This document shows positions 18,490 through 26,913 of a stretch of 64,000 bases of DNA, piece by piece. Origin of the DNA: Kushneria phosphatilytica (lineage in GTDB: Bacteria; Pseudomonadota; Gammaproteobacteria; Pseudomonadales; Halomonadaceae); the NCBI RefSeq assembly GCF_008247605.1, contig NZ_CP043420.1, forward strand, positions 3,410,001 to 3,474,000. Direction: 5' to 3'. Numbering within the stretch: the stretch's first letter is position 1; every line of letters begins with the position of its first letter. The position numbers and the translations under genes were made by a program. The notes beneath the pieces were generated by a model. That model had not been told where the DNA came from. It ran no database searches and worked only from the letters and a program-made list of their open reading frames with translations.

Positions 18490-18730
18490 GGAAAAAGAAG
18501 CAGCGGCCGAACGCCCCCGGACCTGCCTGTCTGAAGCGTTGGCCGCTGCAAGGGTTTTGCATCACTCCCGATGCATGGACTTCCTGTCCGACACACTTCC
18601 CTGTGCGCCATAGCCTCGGCTTCCTGCCAGGCATCATGCGGCACTTCCCGTGCCTTGCCGACAATTCCTGTCGAAGAACAGCTCTCCCTGCTGCCTCATG
18701 GCGATCCCTGCCATGAATACCAATGATACG
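18490..18730 (-). ncRNA. csrB: CsrB/RsmZ-type CsrA-sequestering small RNA
   Basis: Reading leftward, this gene-free stretch has eight short stem-loops, each showing GGA in the loop: CATGGC-AGGGATC-GCCATG, CAGC-AGGGAGA-GCTG, CGACA-GGAAT-TGTCG, GGCAC-GGGAA-GTGCC, GGC-AGGAA-GCC, CACA-GGGAAG-TGTG, GGAC-AGGAA-GTCC and GCATC-GGGAGT-GATGC. It ends in a long GC-rich hairpin (arms at 18541-18549 and 18500-18508) followed by TTCTTTTT. Repeated GGA loops on hairpins are the hallmark of CsrB/CsrC/RsmY/RsmZ RNAs, which titrate the translational regulator CsrA/RsmA. The 5' end is estimated; TTGAAC and CATACT/TATCAT elements lie just upstream (18731-18755). No good coding frame is present. The call rests on structure, not on sequence homology. 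Confidence 0.85.
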
Positions 18731-19396
18731 ACAGTATGCCTCGTTCAATAATTAATGAATGTTATTAGTGAGAGTGAAGTTTTTTCATTGCGAACATCAT
18801 TTTTAAATCAAACCTTTCCGCCAAGGCCAACAATCTCATACAAAACCGGCATCAATGTTTAATACTGTTAATAACAGTAACCAATATTACCTGATGATGC
18901 CGCATCCAACCTGCACACACACTCGTTAAGCCATCCGCCAGCCCCTGGCCAGCCGGTACCAGGCGGGATCATCAGGCCAGCAGCAGCGTTTTGACCTATC
19001 TACTCAGCCCGCCATCTGCTATTGCCTACCATGATAAAATCGATGATTGAACAACGGCAAATAACTGCATCTCCCTCAGCAATGCCAATAATGGCTTCTG
19101 ATTTAAAAGCTGACTGTAGAATTTCCTTTTTATTATAACTTCATGACAAATTATTCTATTTTTTCACCACCCTGTTGCGGCACGGGCACAATACCTGCCT
19201 GACCGGAATGGTGGCTCGGTCACTTCATGCGAATATCCTTTTATCTGGCCTGTCTGACCACGTACGACACCGCAACACTATTCGCAAAAATCGAATATCA
19301 ACAGCCTTTTTTTGCGCTGGCATTCGTTCGAATCGGTTGGAATGATAAGCCTCATGATTCCGGCATTAATGGCCGGCTATAGACAGGAGCACCTTC
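18731..19396. other. AT-rich intergenic region upstream of the small RNA and pirin gene
   Basis: About 670 bases without a gene, clearly AT-richer than the rest of the window. It contains the leftward small-RNA promoter region and, at 18863-18879, a 17-bp palindrome (TACTGTTA-A-TAACAGTA) some 135-150 bases upstream of the inferred RNA start. That is about where GacA/UvrY-type activator sites lie for csr/rsm RNAs, although the sequence differs from the GacA box. The rightward half must hold the pirin promoter; I cannot define it. Confidence 0.5.
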
Positions 19397-20095
19397 ATGA
19401 TAACCCTGCGTCCCGCTGAAGAACGTGGTCATGCCGATCATGGCTGGCTCGAGAGCTACCACTCGTTTTCATTCGCCAATTACCATGACCCCGAACACAT
19501 GCAATTCAGTGTGTTGCGTGTCATCAACGAGGATCGCGTCGCGCCGGGAGGCGGGTTCGGCCTGCACGGTCATCGCGACATGGAAATCTTCTCCTATGTC
19601 CTCTCAGGCGAACTCGCCCACCGCGATACCCTGGGCAATGGCTCGGCGATCGGCCCGGGACGCGTACAGCTGATGACTACTGGCACCGGCGTTCAGCACA
19701 GTGAGTACAATCACTCTGAAAGCGAACCGGTACACTTTCTGCAGATCTGGCTGTTTCCACGTGAGCGCGGCCTGACACCACGCTACAGCGAGGCCGATTT
19801 TTCTCCGGCGGACAAACGTGGCCGCCTTTGCCCGATCGTTTCTTTTGATGGTCGTGAGGGCTCGCTGATCCTGCAACAGGATGCCGTGGTCTACGCCACC
19901 CTGCTTGATGGCGACGAAACGGTAACGCACAAACTCGCTACCGGCCGGCAAGGCTATGTCCACGTGATTCGCGGACAGGTCAGCGTCAATGGGCAGCCGC
20001 TCGCGGGTGGCGACGCCCTGATGCTCAGTGACGAGCCGAATATTCGACTGATGGCCGGTGAGGACGCCGAAGTACTGGTGTTCGATCTGCCCTGA
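19397..20095 (+). CDS. Pirin-family protein (YhhW-like quercetinase)
   Basis: A 232-residue bicupin of standard pirin length. The four metal ligands of the YhhW type are at the expected positions: His57 and His59 (HGHRDME) and His101 and Glu103 (HSEYNHS). E. coli YhhW opens quercetin in vitro; physiological roles remain unclear. AGGAGC lies ten bases before the ATG. It is a single-gene unit closed by the terminator at 20116-20144. Confidence 0.93.
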   Translation: MITLRPAEERGHADHGWLESYHSFSFANYHDPEHMQFSVLRVINEDRVAPGGGFGLHGHRDMEIFSYVLSGELAHRDTLGNGSAIGPGRVQLMTTGTGVQHSEYNHSESEPVHFLQIWLFPRERGLTPRYSEADFSPADKRGRLCPIVSFDGREGSLILQQDAVVYATLLDGDETVTHKLATGRQGYVHVIRGQVSVNGQPLAGGDALMLSDEPNIRLMAGEDAEVLVFDLP

Positions 20096-20115
20096 GTGCA
20101 TGGTCCGATCCATCA

Positions 20116-20144
20116 GCGGCGATCATTCCGTGATCGCCGCTTTT
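20116..20144 (+). terminator. Rho-independent terminator after pirin gene
   Basis: A perfect 10-bp stem (GCGGCGATCA / TGATCGCCGC), 5-base loop, then TTTT. Confidence 0.83.
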
Positions 20145-20247
20145 CCCGGCACAGACGGGGCAAACCAACGCTACTGAACCAAAGCGCAATCGCACCTGAC
20201 GCTTTTTACCGCCATGCTGGCCGTTCATTTTTTGCGGAACGACACCA

Positions 20248-20658
20248 GTGAAGAACGCCGGCCTGCTCAATGCCCCGCTGAACGCCCTGATCGCCGAACT
20301 CGGCCATACCGATACTCTGGTCATCGCCGATGCCGGGCTGCCCATCCCGCTCCATGTGCCCCGAATCGATCTGGCCATCACACCCGGCTTTCCCGATTTC
20401 CGTGGTGTCCTCGACGCCGTGCTCGCCGAACTCTGCATTGAAGGTGCCACTCTCGCCGAGGAGATCACTACGCATAATGCGGCGTTGGAGAAGCAGATTC
20501 ATCATCGTCTCAACCAGCTCATGCCGGCAGCCATTGCCCCTGCATATCTCTCCCACGAGCACTTCAAGGCTCGCTTGCAGAAGGTACGCGGCGTGGTACG
20601 CACCGGCGAATGTACGCCCTATGCCAATATCCTGTTGCACTGCGGCGTGCCCTTTTGA
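20248..20658 (+). CDS. rbsD: D-ribose pyranase
   Basis: A 136-residue RbsD-family mutarotase, normal length. It begins MKNAGLLNAPLNALIAELGH with the catalytic His at position 20, followed by DAGLPIP and the ribose-site tail GECTPYANILL. It converts the pyranose form of ribose to the furanose form used by ribokinase. The start is GTG at 20248, with only a weak GGAAC upstream. It is 70 bp before rbsK on the same strand; the matching ABC importer is on the opposite strand 2.7 kb away. Confidence 0.92.
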   Translation: MKNAGLLNAPLNALIAELGHTDTLVIADAGLPIPLHVPRIDLAITPGFPDFRGVLDAVLAELCIEGATLAEEITTHNAALEKQIHHRLNQLMPAAIAPAYLSHEHFKARLQKVRGVVRTGECTPYANILLHCGVPF

Positions 20659-20728
20659 AACATTGCCGGTCACATCCACTTGTATATCCCCGACATTGAC
20701 CGCCACCCGACAGCCTTCAGGTAATTTC

Positions 20729-21655
20729 ATGACCACCCGCTTTCGCCTGCACAATTATGGCTCGATCAACATCGACCACGTTTATCGCGTACCTCATCTG
20801 GTGCGCCCCGGCGAGACCCTCGCCAGTCGGGAATATCGCCCGGTACTGGGGGGCAAGGGGGCCAACCAGAGTCTGGCGATGGCGCGCGCCGGTGGTGATG
20901 TTACCCACTGGGGCAGACTCGGGGAGAGCGACCGCTGGGCGCTGGCCCCTCTTCGGGAGGCCGGTGTCAGCAGCGAACAGATCGAGCTCATCGAGGGGCC
21001 CAGCGGCCATACCGTGATCCAGGTCGATGATGAAGGGGAGAACGCCATCGTATTATTCGGTGGCGCCAATCAGGGGTTCGACGCCACACGGCTGGATACC
21101 CTGTTTGCCACCACAACACCGGGTGACTGGCTGCTGTTGCAAAATGAGTGCAACGACACCGCCACCGTGATCGAGCACGCCCTCGAGGCCGGGCTGCATG
21201 TGGCTTTCAATCCTGCCCCCATGGTCGAGGCCATTCGCCAACTGCCACTGGAACGATTGGCCCTGTTGTTTCTCAACCGGGTAGAAGCGGCCACGCTGGC
21301 CGAATGCGACGAGAAAGCACCCACCGAGCAACTGATCCAGGCACTGACCGAGCGCTACCCCGGCCCGGATATCGTGCTCACTCTGGGTCGCGACGGCGCC
21401 CACTTCCTGCCGGGCAGAGCCAGCAATGAGAGTGTCCTTTTCGAGCCGGCCCTGAAAGTCAGGGCGGTTGATACCACCGGCGCCGGCGACACCTTCATCG
21501 GCTACTTTCTTGCGGCCCTGCAGGCCAATCGTACCATCAGCGAGTGTCTGGCCCGCGCCAGCGCCGCGGCCGCACTTGGCGTCCAGCGCTCCGGCGCGGC
21601 CGACAGCATTCCGCTCAAGGAAGAGGTCGAACGCCTGTTGGCCGAATCGTCATGA
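20729..21655 (+). CDS. rbsK: Ribokinase
   Basis: A 308-residue PfkB-family sugar kinase. The start GSINIDHVYRV, the substrate motif GGKGANQS and the C-terminal anion-hole/catalytic motif DTTGAGDTFIGYF are all intact. It phosphorylates ribose at O5. ATG 20729 is chosen by homology, as the frame remains open upstream through rbsD; a CAGGT lies ten bases before it. It is the second gene of an rbsDK unit that ends at the hairpin shared with the converging peptidase gene. Confidence 0.92.
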   Translation: MTTRFRLHNYGSINIDHVYRVPHLVRPGETLASREYRPVLGGKGANQSLAMARAGGDVTHWGRLGESDRWALAPLREAGVSSEQIELIEGPSGHTVIQVDDEGENAIVLFGGANQGFDATRLDTLFATTTPGDWLLLQNECNDTATVIEHALEAGLHVAFNPAPMVEAIRQLPLERLALLFLNRVEAATLAECDEKAPTEQLIQALTERYPGPDIVLTLGRDGAHFLPGRASNESVLFEPALKVRAVDTTGAGDTFIGYFLAALQANRTISECLARASAAAALGVQRSGAADSIPLKEEVERLLAESS

Positions 21656-21680
21656 AAACGGCCGCCCCGAAGGGCGGCCG
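21655..21680 (-). terminator. Shared hairpin, terminator of the C69 peptidase gene
   Basis: A perfect 9-bp stem (CGGCCGCCC / GGGCGGCCG, loop CGAA). Read leftward it is followed by TTTT, so it terminates the peptidase gene; it also closes rbsK from the other side, where only CTCTCTCT follows. Confidence 0.78.
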
Positions 21681-21705
21681 CTCTCTCTGACAAGCGCTGG
21701 TGGCA

Positions 21706-23235
21706 TTACTGAGCGTTCTTCGGCTTATCGGGATCGGCACCTGCCAGACAGTTCACTGTCTCGCCGCCCTGATCGTTGATCTGATCGCCACTCGGCCGGC
21801 GCTCGCCGGTTACCAGGCGGGTATACGCTGCCAGCCCATCGACCATGGTACGCCCGAGCTGCATGGCGTCATTGGCCCGGGTGGTCGAATAGAAAGTCAG
21901 CAGCGATTCGGCGCGCTCACGCTTGCCCTGCCTGATCAGTGTGCGGGCCGAATCCTCTACCCAGCCGATATCGTTGAAGCTCTGCTGCTCGAAACCGCGC
22001 AGCATACGCTGCACCATCGGCCGGTAAATATCAGGCTTCTCACACATGTAATACATCACCTGCTTGAAGCGACGCCCGGCGAAATCGCTGGCTTCCTGGA
22101 GTTCATGGTCGGGATTGAGAAAGTGCGAACCTGCCCCCTTGGTGAGATAACGGTGCTGGGCAAAGGAGAGCGGCACCTGCTGTACTCCCAGCCACCAGGG
22201 AATATAGGGTGCGGCTACCGAACCGGTGGGCGCCACCCAGATGCGCACCATGTCGGGATCAATGCCTTTTTCAAGTGTCACGACCTGACCGTAGCCGGCC
22301 TCGTCGTCGGAAATCCGATAGTCACGGACCCGCTCGATCATGTCCTGCTCGCTGACTGGTGCCATCTCCCGAGTGGCCTTTTCCAGCTCAGCCTGGGTCA
22401 TGTACTTGTAACCACCGGTACGGGCCTTCGTATCCTGCCGACCATAGACCTGAAAGACATTGAAGGGCTGCCCACTGTCAGGGTCGAACCAGCCCTGCTG
22501 TTCGGCAAACGAGATCAGGTTCTTCGATCCCATGTAGTCAGGGTTATTACGATAATCCTGTGGAAAATCCTGAATGTAGCCGGGATAGAGGACACGCACA
22601 TCATCCGGTCCCAGTCGTTCGGCGGCCCACAATCCTTGCCCCCCGGGAAATTCCCAGACGACCCAGGCTTCATTGGGGTCAGCGATCAGATGGGTGTTGC
22701 CGCCATAGGTGGCATAACCATATCTCGCGATCAGATCGCCGATCAGCTCGACCCCTTCCCGAGCCGTTTTTGCCCGCTCCAGCACCAGTCGCGCCAGGTC
22801 GCTGTACTGCACGCCCCGTTGCGGCGTGGGTGTCATGTCGATCAGCTCCTTGCGCGCTGTCGCCCAGACATCGCGCACGGCTACCTGATGTTCGTTGACG
22901 CCGCCATTGGTCAGCGGTGCCGGAAAGCCCTCGTAGTCCGAATAGGACATCGAGAGATAGCGATACGTATGGCGGACCTGAGGAATCTCGATCAGCCGGC
23001 CTGGTATCCAGGCCGCCTCGGTCACGCCCACCTTGAGCGTTTCATCGGGCTTGTGATCAGCACCAGGCACGATCTCCAGCCAGTGACTGGAGACTTCTTC
23101 GCCGGTACCACCGACCAGCACCCCGCCGCTTTCGGTGAGATTTTTACCCACATAAAAGGCATGGCTGGCCCAGCCCGACGGGCTGAGCGTCATCAGTGCG
23201 GTCGCCAGAGCGGCGATGAGCGGTTGTCGTTTCAT
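21706..23235 (-). CDS. C69-family dipeptidase-like protein, exported, with Ser in place of the Cys nucleophile
   Basis: A 509-residue protein of the peptidase C69 (PepD) family. A signal peptide covers residues 1-23 (cleavage after GWA). The family's N-terminal nucleophile segment follows: SHAFYVGKNLTESG. In this Ntn-hydrolase family the first mature residue is normally Cys; here it is Ser24, codon AGC (TGC would be Cys). Downstream conserved blocks (SSHWLEIVPG, PLTNGGVNEHQVAVRD, YGNTHL-type YGGNTHLIAD, EFPGGQGLWAAERL) are intact. It probably cleaves dipeptides in the periplasm if Ser can serve. It is convergent with rbsK and not part of the ribose genes. Confidence 0.9.
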   Translation of the reverse strand: MKRQPLIAALATALMTLSPSGWASHAFYVGKNLTESGGVLVGGTGEEVSSHWLEIVPGADHKPDETLKVGVTEAAWIPGRLIEIPQVRHTYRYLSMSYSDYEGFPAPLTNGGVNEHQVAVRDVWATARKELIDMTPTPQRGVQYSDLARLVLERAKTAREGVELIGDLIARYGYATYGGNTHLIADPNEAWVVWEFPGGQGLWAAERLGPDDVRVLYPGYIQDFPQDYRNNPDYMGSKNLISFAEQQGWFDPDSGQPFNVFQVYGRQDTKARTGGYKYMTQAELEKATREMAPVSEQDMIERVRDYRISDDEAGYGQVVTLEKGIDPDMVRIWVAPTGSVAAPYIPWWLGVQQVPLSFAQHRYLTKGAGSHFLNPDHELQEASDFAGRRFKQVMYYMCEKPDIYRPMVQRMLRGFEQQSFNDIGWVEDSARTLIRQGKRERAESLLTFYSTTRANDAMQLGRTMVDGLAAYTRLVTGERRPSGDQINDQGGETVNCLAGADPDKPKNAQ

Positions 23236-23269
23236 GAGTTCCCTTGTTTTTACTGATCAGGAACCCTGC

Positions 23270-23299
23270 AGTATAGATAAATAATTACTGTTATTTATC
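23270..23299 (-). promoter_or_regulatory. AT-rich palindrome and -10 element upstream of the peptidase gene
   Basis: On the minus strand a 24-bp interrupted palindrome (GATAAATAA-N6-TTATTTATC, 23276-23299) abuts TATACT (23270-23275), 35 bp before the peptidase ATG. TATACT is a good -10 hexamer; the palindrome could be an operator covering the -35 region. Confidence 0.42.
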
Positions 23300-23335
23300 C
23301 TTGAAACAAATATCCATAACCGGGAATTAAGAAAC

Positions 23336-24307
23336 TCACCCCGACAACCGTTTCTCACGGCCATACAACAGCAGCAACAGGATGATGATCACACCGAAGA
23401 CGATGTTCTTGCCCGCCTGCTGAATCTGGATCGTCGATAGCACCGACTGCAGCAGCACCACAATCAGCGAACCGGAAATGGAGCCCAGATACCCCCCGGC
23501 CCCGCCCATGATGTTGGTGCCGCCGATGATCACCGCGGCAATCGGCACCAGCAGATAGTCATTGCCCATGCCGAGATAGGTTTGCGAGGAGTAGCCGGTC
23601 AGCAGGATACCGGCGATGGCCGCACATAACCCGGAAGTAGCGAAAGCACCGAGATAGACCCGACGGCTGTCTACACCGGAGAGAAACAGCGCGGCCTCGT
23701 TATTGCCGGTGGCATAGAGATAGCGTCCGAAGCGCGAGCGGTGCAGCACCAGCAGCGCAATCCCGCCGAGCACGATCCACAACAGCAGCGGCACCGGCAT
23801 GCCGGCCAGTGTGCCCGAGCCCAGGGTGCGCACCAGCGACGGAATCTCGACCTTGGGTGGCTGGGCGTGGGTGTAAACCAGCGTCACCCCCTCCAGAAAG
23901 GCATTCATGCCCAACGTCCAGACCAGCGAATGAATACGAAAGATCGCCGTACCGATACAGTTGAACATGCCCACCAGCGTACCGCTGAGCAGTGCCGCCC
24001 CCATGGCCACCGGAGTGCTGTAACCCTGGGAGCACAGCGTGGCCATGAGAATCGCCGAAAAGGTCAGATTCCATGGGACCGACAGATCAATCTGGCCGGT
24101 GATGATCACCATGGTCTGGCCGATGGCAATGATGCCGATGAAGGCACCGATCTGCAGCAGATTGCGCACATTGGCCCACGAGGCATAGTGCGGGTTGATC
24201 AGTGCCGCCACCACGAAAAGCACGATCAACAGTACATAGGAGATCACCACACCCTGACGCAGCCAGGCGGGAACGGTCGGCCATTGCCGGGTACCGGTCA
24301 GTGCCAT
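23336..24307 (-). CDS. Sugar ABC transporter permease, RbsC family (second)
   Basis: A 323-residue inner-membrane permease with about nine hydrophobic helices. The family signatures are ANVRNLLQIGAFIGIIAIGQT and the loop AVIIGGTNIMGGAG near residue 250. It forms the channel together with the other permease. It is the last gene of a four-gene leftward operon (binding protein, ATPase, permease, permease), starting only three bases after the preceding stop with GAGGAGC as its ribosome-binding site. Confidence 0.92.
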   Translation of the reverse strand: MALTGTRQWPTVPAWLRQGVVISYVLLIVLFVVAALINPHYASWANVRNLLQIGAFIGIIAIGQTMVIITGQIDLSVPWNLTFSAILMATLCSQGYSTPVAMGAALLSGTLVGMFNCIGTAIFRIHSLVWTLGMNAFLEGVTLVYTHAQPPKVEIPSLVRTLGSGTLAGMPVPLLLWIVLGGIALLVLHRSRFGRYLYATGNNEAALFLSGVDSRRVYLGAFATSGLCAAIAGILLTGYSSQTYLGMGNDYLLVPIAAVIIGGTNIMGGAGGYLGSISGSLIVVLLQSVLSTIQIQQAGKNIVFGVIIILLLLLYGREKRLSG

Positions 24308-24310
24308 CGC

Positions 24311-25270
24311 TTAGCTCCTCAATACATGTAGCCAGTTGCGGGTACGCAGCCGCCACAGATTGGCCACGCTCAGCACGACCACCAGAATCGCGCCCTGCAG
24401 CAGGTTCTGATAGAAGGGTGAAATACCGGTAGCAAACAGCACGCTGATCAACAGCGACAGGAAATAGGCACCGAACAGCGGCCCCAGCGCCACACCGCGC
24501 CCGCCCCCCAGGACAGCGCCGCCGAACACCACGGCAGCCACCGAATTGAGCGTGTAGGTGGTGCCGATGGTGGCATCCCCCGAGGTGGTCTGAGCCGTCA
24601 GAAAGAGCCCGGCACAGGCGGCCAGTAATCCGCCGGCGGTATAGGCCCACATGGTCGTGCGCTGGACATTGATGCCCGAGACCCGGGCTCCTTCGCGATT
24701 GTCACCGATGGCCTGGATGGCCCGCCCCAGCCGTGAACGCCTCAGGGGCAGCCAGACCAGTATGATCACCGCCAGCAGAAACAGCAGCGCAAAGGGCAGA
24801 TAGCCCCAGCTGCCGGTCAGGGCATTGGCAAACCAGCCCGGCACCTCGCCGCCGGGCTGTGGGCGTACCATCAGCCCCACGCCGGTGTAGATGTAAAGCG
24901 TGGCCAGGGTCACGATGATCGGCTGGATGCGCCCGTAGGCAACGATCACGCCATTGAGCCAGCCTGCCAGCGTTCCCGCTGCCAGACTGAGCAGCAGTAC
25001 CCCCACTGCACCGGCCGGATGAGTGCCCATATAGGTCGCGGCAATGGCATTGGTCAGCGCGACGATCGCGCCCACCGAAAGATCCACGCCCCCGGTCAGC
25101 ACCACGATCAACTGCGCCAGCGTGGCGATGGCCAGGGTGGTGCCCTGATTGACCGACAGGGTCACCCCGAACGGCGAGAGAATCAGCGGCTGCTGCCAGG
25201 CGAAATATCCGAACAGCACGATCAGGCCCACGATGGCTGTCAGTGAACTGCGATAGCGCTCGCCAATCAT
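24311..25270 (-). CDS. Sugar ABC transporter permease, RbsC family (first)
   Basis: A 319-residue permease of the same family, with about nine to ten helices. Seen: VVLTGGVDLSVGAIVALTNAI, GWLNGVIVAYGRIQPIIVTLATL and SVAAVVFGGAVLGGGRG, the standard RbsC-type landmarks. Its ATG overlaps the ATPase stop by four bases (ATGA), so translation is coupled. Two different permeases imply a heterodimeric channel, as in AraH/YtfT-YjfF-type importers rather than the homodimer of E. coli RbsC. Confidence 0.92.
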   Translation of the reverse strand: MIGERYRSSLTAIVGLIVLFGYFAWQQPLILSPFGVTLSVNQGTTLAIATLAQLIVVLTGGVDLSVGAIVALTNAIAATYMGTHPAGAVGVLLLSLAAGTLAGWLNGVIVAYGRIQPIIVTLATLYIYTGVGLMVRPQPGGEVPGWFANALTGSWGYLPFALLFLLAVIILVWLPLRRSRLGRAIQAIGDNREGARVSGINVQRTTMWAYTAGGLLAACAGLFLTAQTTSGDATIGTTYTLNSVAAVVFGGAVLGGGRGVALGPLFGAYFLSLLISVLFATGISPFYQNLLQGAILVVVLSVANLWRLRTRNWLHVLRS

Positions 25271-26862
25271 GGGCGTTCCTCCTGCCGCGATGACTCGTCA
25301 CCCGTCTCAGCATCCTGTCCGCCCAGCGAGGCCGCCAGAATGGCATTTTCACTGATCGCCTCACCTTCCAGTTCACATGTGATGCGGTGATCGTTCATCA
25401 CCAGCACCCGATGGCAGAGCCCCACCAGCTCGGAAAGTTCGGTGGTATAGAGCAGCACCGTTTTGCCGGCACCGGCCAGCTCCTCGATCAGGGCGTAGAA
25501 GGCGCGCTTGGTTCCCACATCCACACCCCGAGTGGGGTCGTAGAAGAGAAAGATGTCACCGCCGGCCTCGAGCCATTTGGCGATCACTACCTTCTGCTGG
25601 TTCCCACCACTGAGCGCATGCACCGGCAGCTCCATGCTGGCAGCGCGAATTTCCATGCGCTGCATGCCACGTTCGGCAGTGGCGCGTTCGCGCCGGCGCT
25701 CGACCCAGCCCAGCCGGGTCAGTCCGCCCAGACTCGCCATGACAATGTTCTCGCGCAGTGAGAGTGGCTGTAGCAGCCCCTCGGTCTTGCGATCCTCGGG
25801 GATCAGTGCAAAGCCGGCACGGGTCGCCCGCCACGGGGTCCCCAGCCGCACACTTCTGCCATGAACCCGGACCTGCCCTGTCATCCGACGCAACATGCCG
25901 AACAGCGCCAGCAGCAGATCGCCCTGCCCCTGACCTTCCAGCCCGGCAATACCCAGCACCTCGCCGGCACGAGCTGAAAAGGATACATCGCGCAGTATCT
26001 CACCGGCCCCCAGCCCTTCGACCTGCAATACCGTGGGCGCATCGGCGGCCAGCTCGGCGCGCGGCGGGAAGGACTGCTCGATCCGCTCACCCAGCATCAT
26101 CTCGATCAGACGCCCCTCATCCATCTCGCGTGCTTCCACGGTGCCCACGTTGCGACCGTTGCGAAACACGGTCAGACGGTCAGCCAGTTCGCGCACTTCT
26201 GCCATGCGATGCGAGATGAACAGGATCGAGCGGCCCTCGTCACGCAGCCGATTGAGTAGTGCAAACAGTCGCCGGACCTCCTCATGACCCAGTGCCGAAG
26301 TGCCTTCATCGACAATCAGGATGCGTGGATCATGAGAAAGTGCCTTGACGATTTCGACCAGCTGGCGATCGGCCAGGGGAAGACGGGTCACCAGACGGGT
26401 CGGGGGGATATGGCGGATATCGAGCCGCTCGAACAGGGCACGCACCCGCTCGTTGAGCGCCCGGCTGCGAATCTGCCCCAGCCGGCCGACCGGCTCATGG
26501 GCCAGCATGATGTTCTCGGCCACACTCAGGTGCGGACACAGCGAGAGTTCCTGAAAGACCGCCGCGATACCGGCACTGGCGGCCTCAAGCGGATTATGCA
26601 ACCTGACCGTCCGGCCCTCCACGCGCAGCTCGCCCTCATCCGGCAGTTGCACACCGCAGAGAATCTTGACCAGGGTACTCTTGCCGGCACCATTGGCACC
26701 CAGCAGTACATGAATCTCGCCCCGCCGACAGCTGAAATCAGCGCCATCGAGCGCCGTGGTGCCACCGAAACGCCTGGTGATGCCAACCGCCTCCAGTGAC
26801 AGTGCGGCCTCATCCGGCGCCGTGCCGGAAGGCGTCTGTCTTGTTGATGCCGAGGTCTGCAT
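25267..26862 (-). CDS. Sugar ABC transporter ATP-binding protein (RbsA-like, two ABC domains)
   Basis: A 531-residue ATPase with two fused nucleotide-binding domains. Domain 1 has an intact Walker A (GANGAGKST, near residue 55) but an unusual Walker B region reading VDEGTSALG where DEPTxAL is typical. Domain 2 has the degenerate Walker A of this family (GLEGQGQGDLL), with signature ALSGGNQQKV and Walker B FYDPTRGVDVG. It powers sugar uptake. CAGGAG lies ten bases before ATG 26862. It follows the binding-protein gene by 51 bp. Confidence 0.92.
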   Translation of the reverse strand: MQTSASTRQTPSGTAPDEAALSLEAVGITRRFGGTTALDGADFSCRRGEIHVLLGANGAGKSTLVKILCGVQLPDEGELRVEGRTVRLHNPLEAASAGIAAVFQELSLCPHLSVAENIMLAHEPVGRLGQIRSRALNERVRALFERLDIRHIPPTRLVTRLPLADRQLVEIVKALSHDPRILIVDEGTSALGHEEVRRLFALLNRLRDEGRSILFISHRMAEVRELADRLTVFRNGRNVGTVEAREMDEGRLIEMMLGERIEQSFPPRAELAADAPTVLQVEGLGAGEILRDVSFSARAGEVLGIAGLEGQGQGDLLLALFGMLRRMTGQVRVHGRSVRLGTPWRATRAGFALIPEDRKTEGLLQPLSLRENIVMASLGGLTRLGWVERRRERATAERGMQRMEIRAASMELPVHALSGGNQQKVVIAKWLEAGGDIFLFYDPTRGVDVGTKRAFYALIEELAGAGKTVLLYTTELSELVGLCHRVLVMNDHRITCELEGEAISENAILAASLGGQDAETGDESSRQEERP

Positions 26863-26913
26863 GCTTCACACGCTCCTGTCGAGGTCCCGGCCAGCAGCCG
26901 GGAACCCCGTGCT

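Noticed and set aside
18440..18748. Leftward 102-codon open frame over the small-RNA region
   Set aside because: No ribosome-binding site, no protein-like composition, and it coincides with the GGA-hairpin RNA that explains the sequence better.
18863..18879. Fur or LexA site
   Set aside because: The palindrome TACTGTTA-A-TAACAGTA lacks the GATAAT units of Fur; it resembles a LexA box only loosely and no SOS gene follows.
20330..20728. Extension of ribokinase upstream through rbsD
   Set aside because: Same DNA encodes RbsD in another frame; ribokinase homology starts at 20729.
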